Source: Saprospiraceae bacterium
Lineage (GTDB): Bacteria > Bacteroidota > Bacteroidia > Chitinophagales > Saprospiraceae
Reading direction: 5' to 3'
NCBI GenBank assembly: GCA_016787375.1
Contig: JAEUUM010000176.1
Coordinates: 1 to 14,515, forward strand
DNA: 14,515 nucleotides
Below, in pieces: positions 13,754-14,515 of the stretch. Under the pieces are notes generated by a model. It was not told the origin of the DNA. It saw only the letters and a list, made by a program, of their open reading frames with translations, and made no database searches. Made by a program: the position numbers and the translations under genes. Within the stretch, counting starts at the first letter, position 1, and each line of letters begins with the position of its first letter.

Positions 13754-14515
13754 AAAAAATAATCTTCTTAATAATCCTTCTGTGCGGGCTGAAAAACACC
13801 TCGGTCTATTGTCAATGGGTAGTTAATACCTCTGTGGATAGCAATCTGTACTGGGTAGGAGATCCAATCAAATTAAATTTGCATATTTCGGATGAATACT
13901 ATGACATTAAAGACATAAAAACGGATACATCTGTAGTAAAAGACCCGGCAATTGAAGTTCTAAATTTTGAAAAATGGGAAAAAGATCCAACGAACAATAC
14001 TTGGGTTGCAAATGTAACTGTTGGTGTATATGATTCAGGAGTATTCAAACTTCCGGAGTTTAAAATAGTTATAAAATCTCCAAAAACAACAGATACGCTG
14101 CTCTCAAAGCCTCTTGCCATAACGGTGAGAAGTTTGCCGGTTTCAGATACAACAGCCATTGCTCCCATTAAAAACATTATCAGAACCCCGGCGACCTGGC
14201 GTGACTATATGCCCTGGGTGGTTGGTGTGGTCGCATTTTTTGTTATATTATTAGTTGTCATTTATTTCATCAAGAATAAAGGGAAATTGCCGGCCAAACA
14301 GCCCCTGGTAATGACACCAATTGCAGCGTATGAACTGGCGCTGACAAAATTAAAGCGCTTGAGAGAGATAAGGCCCTGGGAAAAAGGCAAGGTAATGGAA
14401 TACCAAATAGAACTCACTCACGTAATCAGAACATACATTTCGAACAGATATGGAATTTCAGCAATGGAGTTATCCAGCCCTGAAATCTTAAAATCCATAA
14501 AAATAAAAATTGGAT
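13750..14515 (+). CDS. BatD/DUF4381-like membrane protein, truncated by window edge
   Basis: The gene runs off the right edge; 255 residues are visible. Translation from the ATG at 13750 gives a signal peptide (MKKIIFLIILLCGL, cleavage near residue 20-22), a periplasmic beta-rich region to about residue 150 (early VDSNLYWVGDPIKLNLHIS, then VYDSGVFKLPEF), a membrane helix (about 155-175, VVGVVAFFVILLVVIYF), and a cytosolic domain. That domain has AYELALTKLKRL, RPWEKGKVMEYQIELTHVIRTYI and RYGISAMELSSPEIL, a pattern typical of the short BatD-type or DUF4381 proteins found after DUF58 genes in Bacteroidota. BatD-type proteins are implicated in aerotolerance and envelope stress. The start overlaps the DUF58 stop by 4 bp, which implies translational coupling. 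VWA (BatA/BatB) genes are expected next. Confidence 0.85.
   Translation, partial: MKKIIFLIILLCGLKNTSVYCQWVVNTSVDSNLYWVGDPIKLNLHISDEYYDIKDIKTDTSVVKDPAIEVLNFEKWEKDPTNNTWVANVTVGVYDSGVFKLPEFKIVIKSPKTTDTLLSKPLAITVRSLPVSDTTAIAPIKNIIRTPATWRDYMPWVVGVVAFFVILLVVIYFIKNKGKLPAKQPLVMTPIAAYELALTKLKRLREIRPWEKGKVMEYQIELTHVIRTYISNRYGISAMELSSPEILKSIKIKIG

Noticed and set aside
1..14515. CRISPR arrays, tRNA/rRNA genes, insertion sequences, toxin-antitoxin or defence genes
   Set aside because: Looked for on both strands by eye. No regularly spaced repeats, no transposase-like or integrase-like protein, and no RNA gene pattern were seen.

Overview
The window reads as a stretch of chromosome from a low-GC member of the Bacteroidota. 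Four things point there: the gene content (a Wzx-type flippase, group I BirA without a DNA-binding domain, the rsfS-ftsH pair, and a MoxR/DUF58/BatD-type cluster); the protein sequences; the near absence of Shine-Dalgarno sequences; and several octamers of the Bacteroidota -7 type (TAnnTTTG) a short distance upstream of gene starts. I see no insertion sequence, phage gene, CRISPR array, tRNA or rRNA. Most of the window is housekeeping.

Layout. 1-698 (+) is the 3' end of a polysaccharide flippase gene. A 275-bp gap follows, with a palindrome, a small hairpin and a promoter. Then come mnmG (tRNA wobble-uridine modification) and pdxH (pyridoxal phosphate synthesis) on the plus strand. Next is a minus-strand block: a BrxA/BrxB-type bacilliredoxin whose stop lies 1 bp from the pdxH stop, a sugar-phosphate nucleotidyltransferase with a left-handed beta-helix tail, and a cinA-birA pair overlapping by 4 bp. 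birA is divergent from rsfS, with a -7 element on each strand in the 54-bp gap. rsfS (TTG start) leads into ftsH, which ends at a perfect-stem bidirectional terminator shared with a convergent gene for an exported protein of unknown function.

From 10576 to the end is a tightly packed operon: MoxR AAA+ ATPase, a secreted protein of unknown function, a DUF58 (VWA-like) protein, and the start of a BatD/DUF4381-like membrane protein. The junctions are 0 bp, 1 bp and a 4-bp ATGA overlap. This matches the head of a Bacteroidota aerotolerance (bat) type operon, in which a MoxR ATPase is thought to work with VWA-domain proteins on envelope functions. VWA and TPR genes would be expected just past the right edge.

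The least explained element is the 432-residue secreted protein inserted between moxR and the DUF58 gene. It seems to contain two copies of a beta-rich module followed by a DUF3298/RsiV-like C-terminal region. The second unknown is the 235-residue exported protein convergent with ftsH. Neither amounts to a demonstrated new system, but the first is the best candidate here for an undescribed component of a known one.
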